From Bog-473 sp963807775 (GTDB lineage: Bacteria; Actinomycetota; Acidimicrobiia; Acidimicrobiales; RAAP-2), in assembly GCA_963807775.1 (NCBI GenBank), contig CAWECY010000017.1:62001-126000 (forward strand): a DNA stretch of 64,000 nt. The letters are read 5' to 3'. The notes below the pieces were generated by a model, which saw only the letters and a list, made by a program, of their open reading frames with translations, had not been told where the DNA came from and did not search any database. The position numbers and the translations under genes are program-made. Of this stretch, positions 63,960 through 64,000 are shown piece after piece; the first letter of the stretch is position 1, and the number at the start of each line of letters is the position of its first letter.

Positions 63960-64000
63960 CCAGGGTTTGATCAATATACCTACTTTCAACCAAGTACTAC

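Noticed and set aside
1..64000. CRISPR array or phage-defence island
   Set aside because: No regularly spaced direct repeats with unique spacers; the tandem arrays found are contiguous. No restriction-modification, Cas or abortive-infection genes recognised; the HNH protein is of the 13E12 family.

Overview
The window looks like high-GC chromosomal DNA of an actinobacterium, most likely class Acidimicrobiia. The lineage call is inference. It rests on a mycothiol-dependent formaldehyde dehydrogenase (mscR type), an F420-type luciferase-like oxidoreductase, a 13E12/DUF222 HNH protein, many GTG starts, a P450/Baeyer-Villiger/thiolase-DUF35 lipid or steroid catabolic flavour, and two secreted proteins built from the 42-residue 'GYWLV.SDGGVF.FGDA' repeat that is common in Acidimicrobiia.

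Layout. 0-6 kb: end of a cyclic-nucleotide-binding-like protein, MMPL exporter, aldo/keto reductase, a DUF35/thiolase pair, a methyltransferase preceded by a 7-bp tandem repeat. 6-12 kb: HNH protein, amidohydrolase, a COG4280 membrane transporter with a 72-aa membrane partner, LLM oxidoreductase, YrhK-like membrane protein, a broken DUF2867-like gene. 12-20.7 kb: secreted GH16 glycosidase behind a 13/14-bp tandem repeat, mscR, a gamma-glutamyltransferase-family protein, an MFS permease overlapping a fused ETF beta-alpha gene, and a lone B12-binding subunit. 20.8-27 kb: GGDEF-EAL protein, a subtilase with a (GSTWN)14 tail, DedA protein, a coupled pair of small genes. 27-34 kb: acyl-CoA carboxyltransferase, orphan solute-binding protein, a 677-aa double-propeller protein, a small secreted protein. 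33.7-48 kb: Baeyer-Villiger-type monooxygenase and divergent SDR, ClC channel, GH38 alpha-mannosidase, a P450-quinone reductase operon with a divergent TetR gene and candidate operator, DHFR, a small HTH protein, UspA, VOC and redoxin proteins. 48.7-58.5 kb: an IS3 element with matching inverted repeats, a VOC / 61-aa / flavin disulfide reductase cluster, a repeat-domain plus beta-lactamase-like hydrolase, a pyrophosphate-type phosphofructokinase, and an intact IS21 element with a 5-bp target duplication 24 bp upstream of it. 58.5-64 kb: the 3' half of a tRNA-Gly (attachment-site remnant), a damaged ATP-dependent DNA ligase, a damaged pirin, an unusual HxxxGH-type protein overlapping an acetamidase/formamidase gene and a SnoaL gene, and a TetR regulator.

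A cross-cutting feature is the number of genes that are collinear with their family but broken by single-base frame changes (about 12 sites in 8 genes, several at G/C runs). I annotate these as whole loci with the shift noted; they may be sequence errors or real decay. Most of the window is a mosaic of short, unrelated transcription units. The clearest functional couplings are the stop/start overlaps: DUF35-thiolase, COG4280-72 aa, MFS-ETF, P450-quinone reductase, 91 aa-71 aa, 61 aa-reductase, FmdA-SnoaL.
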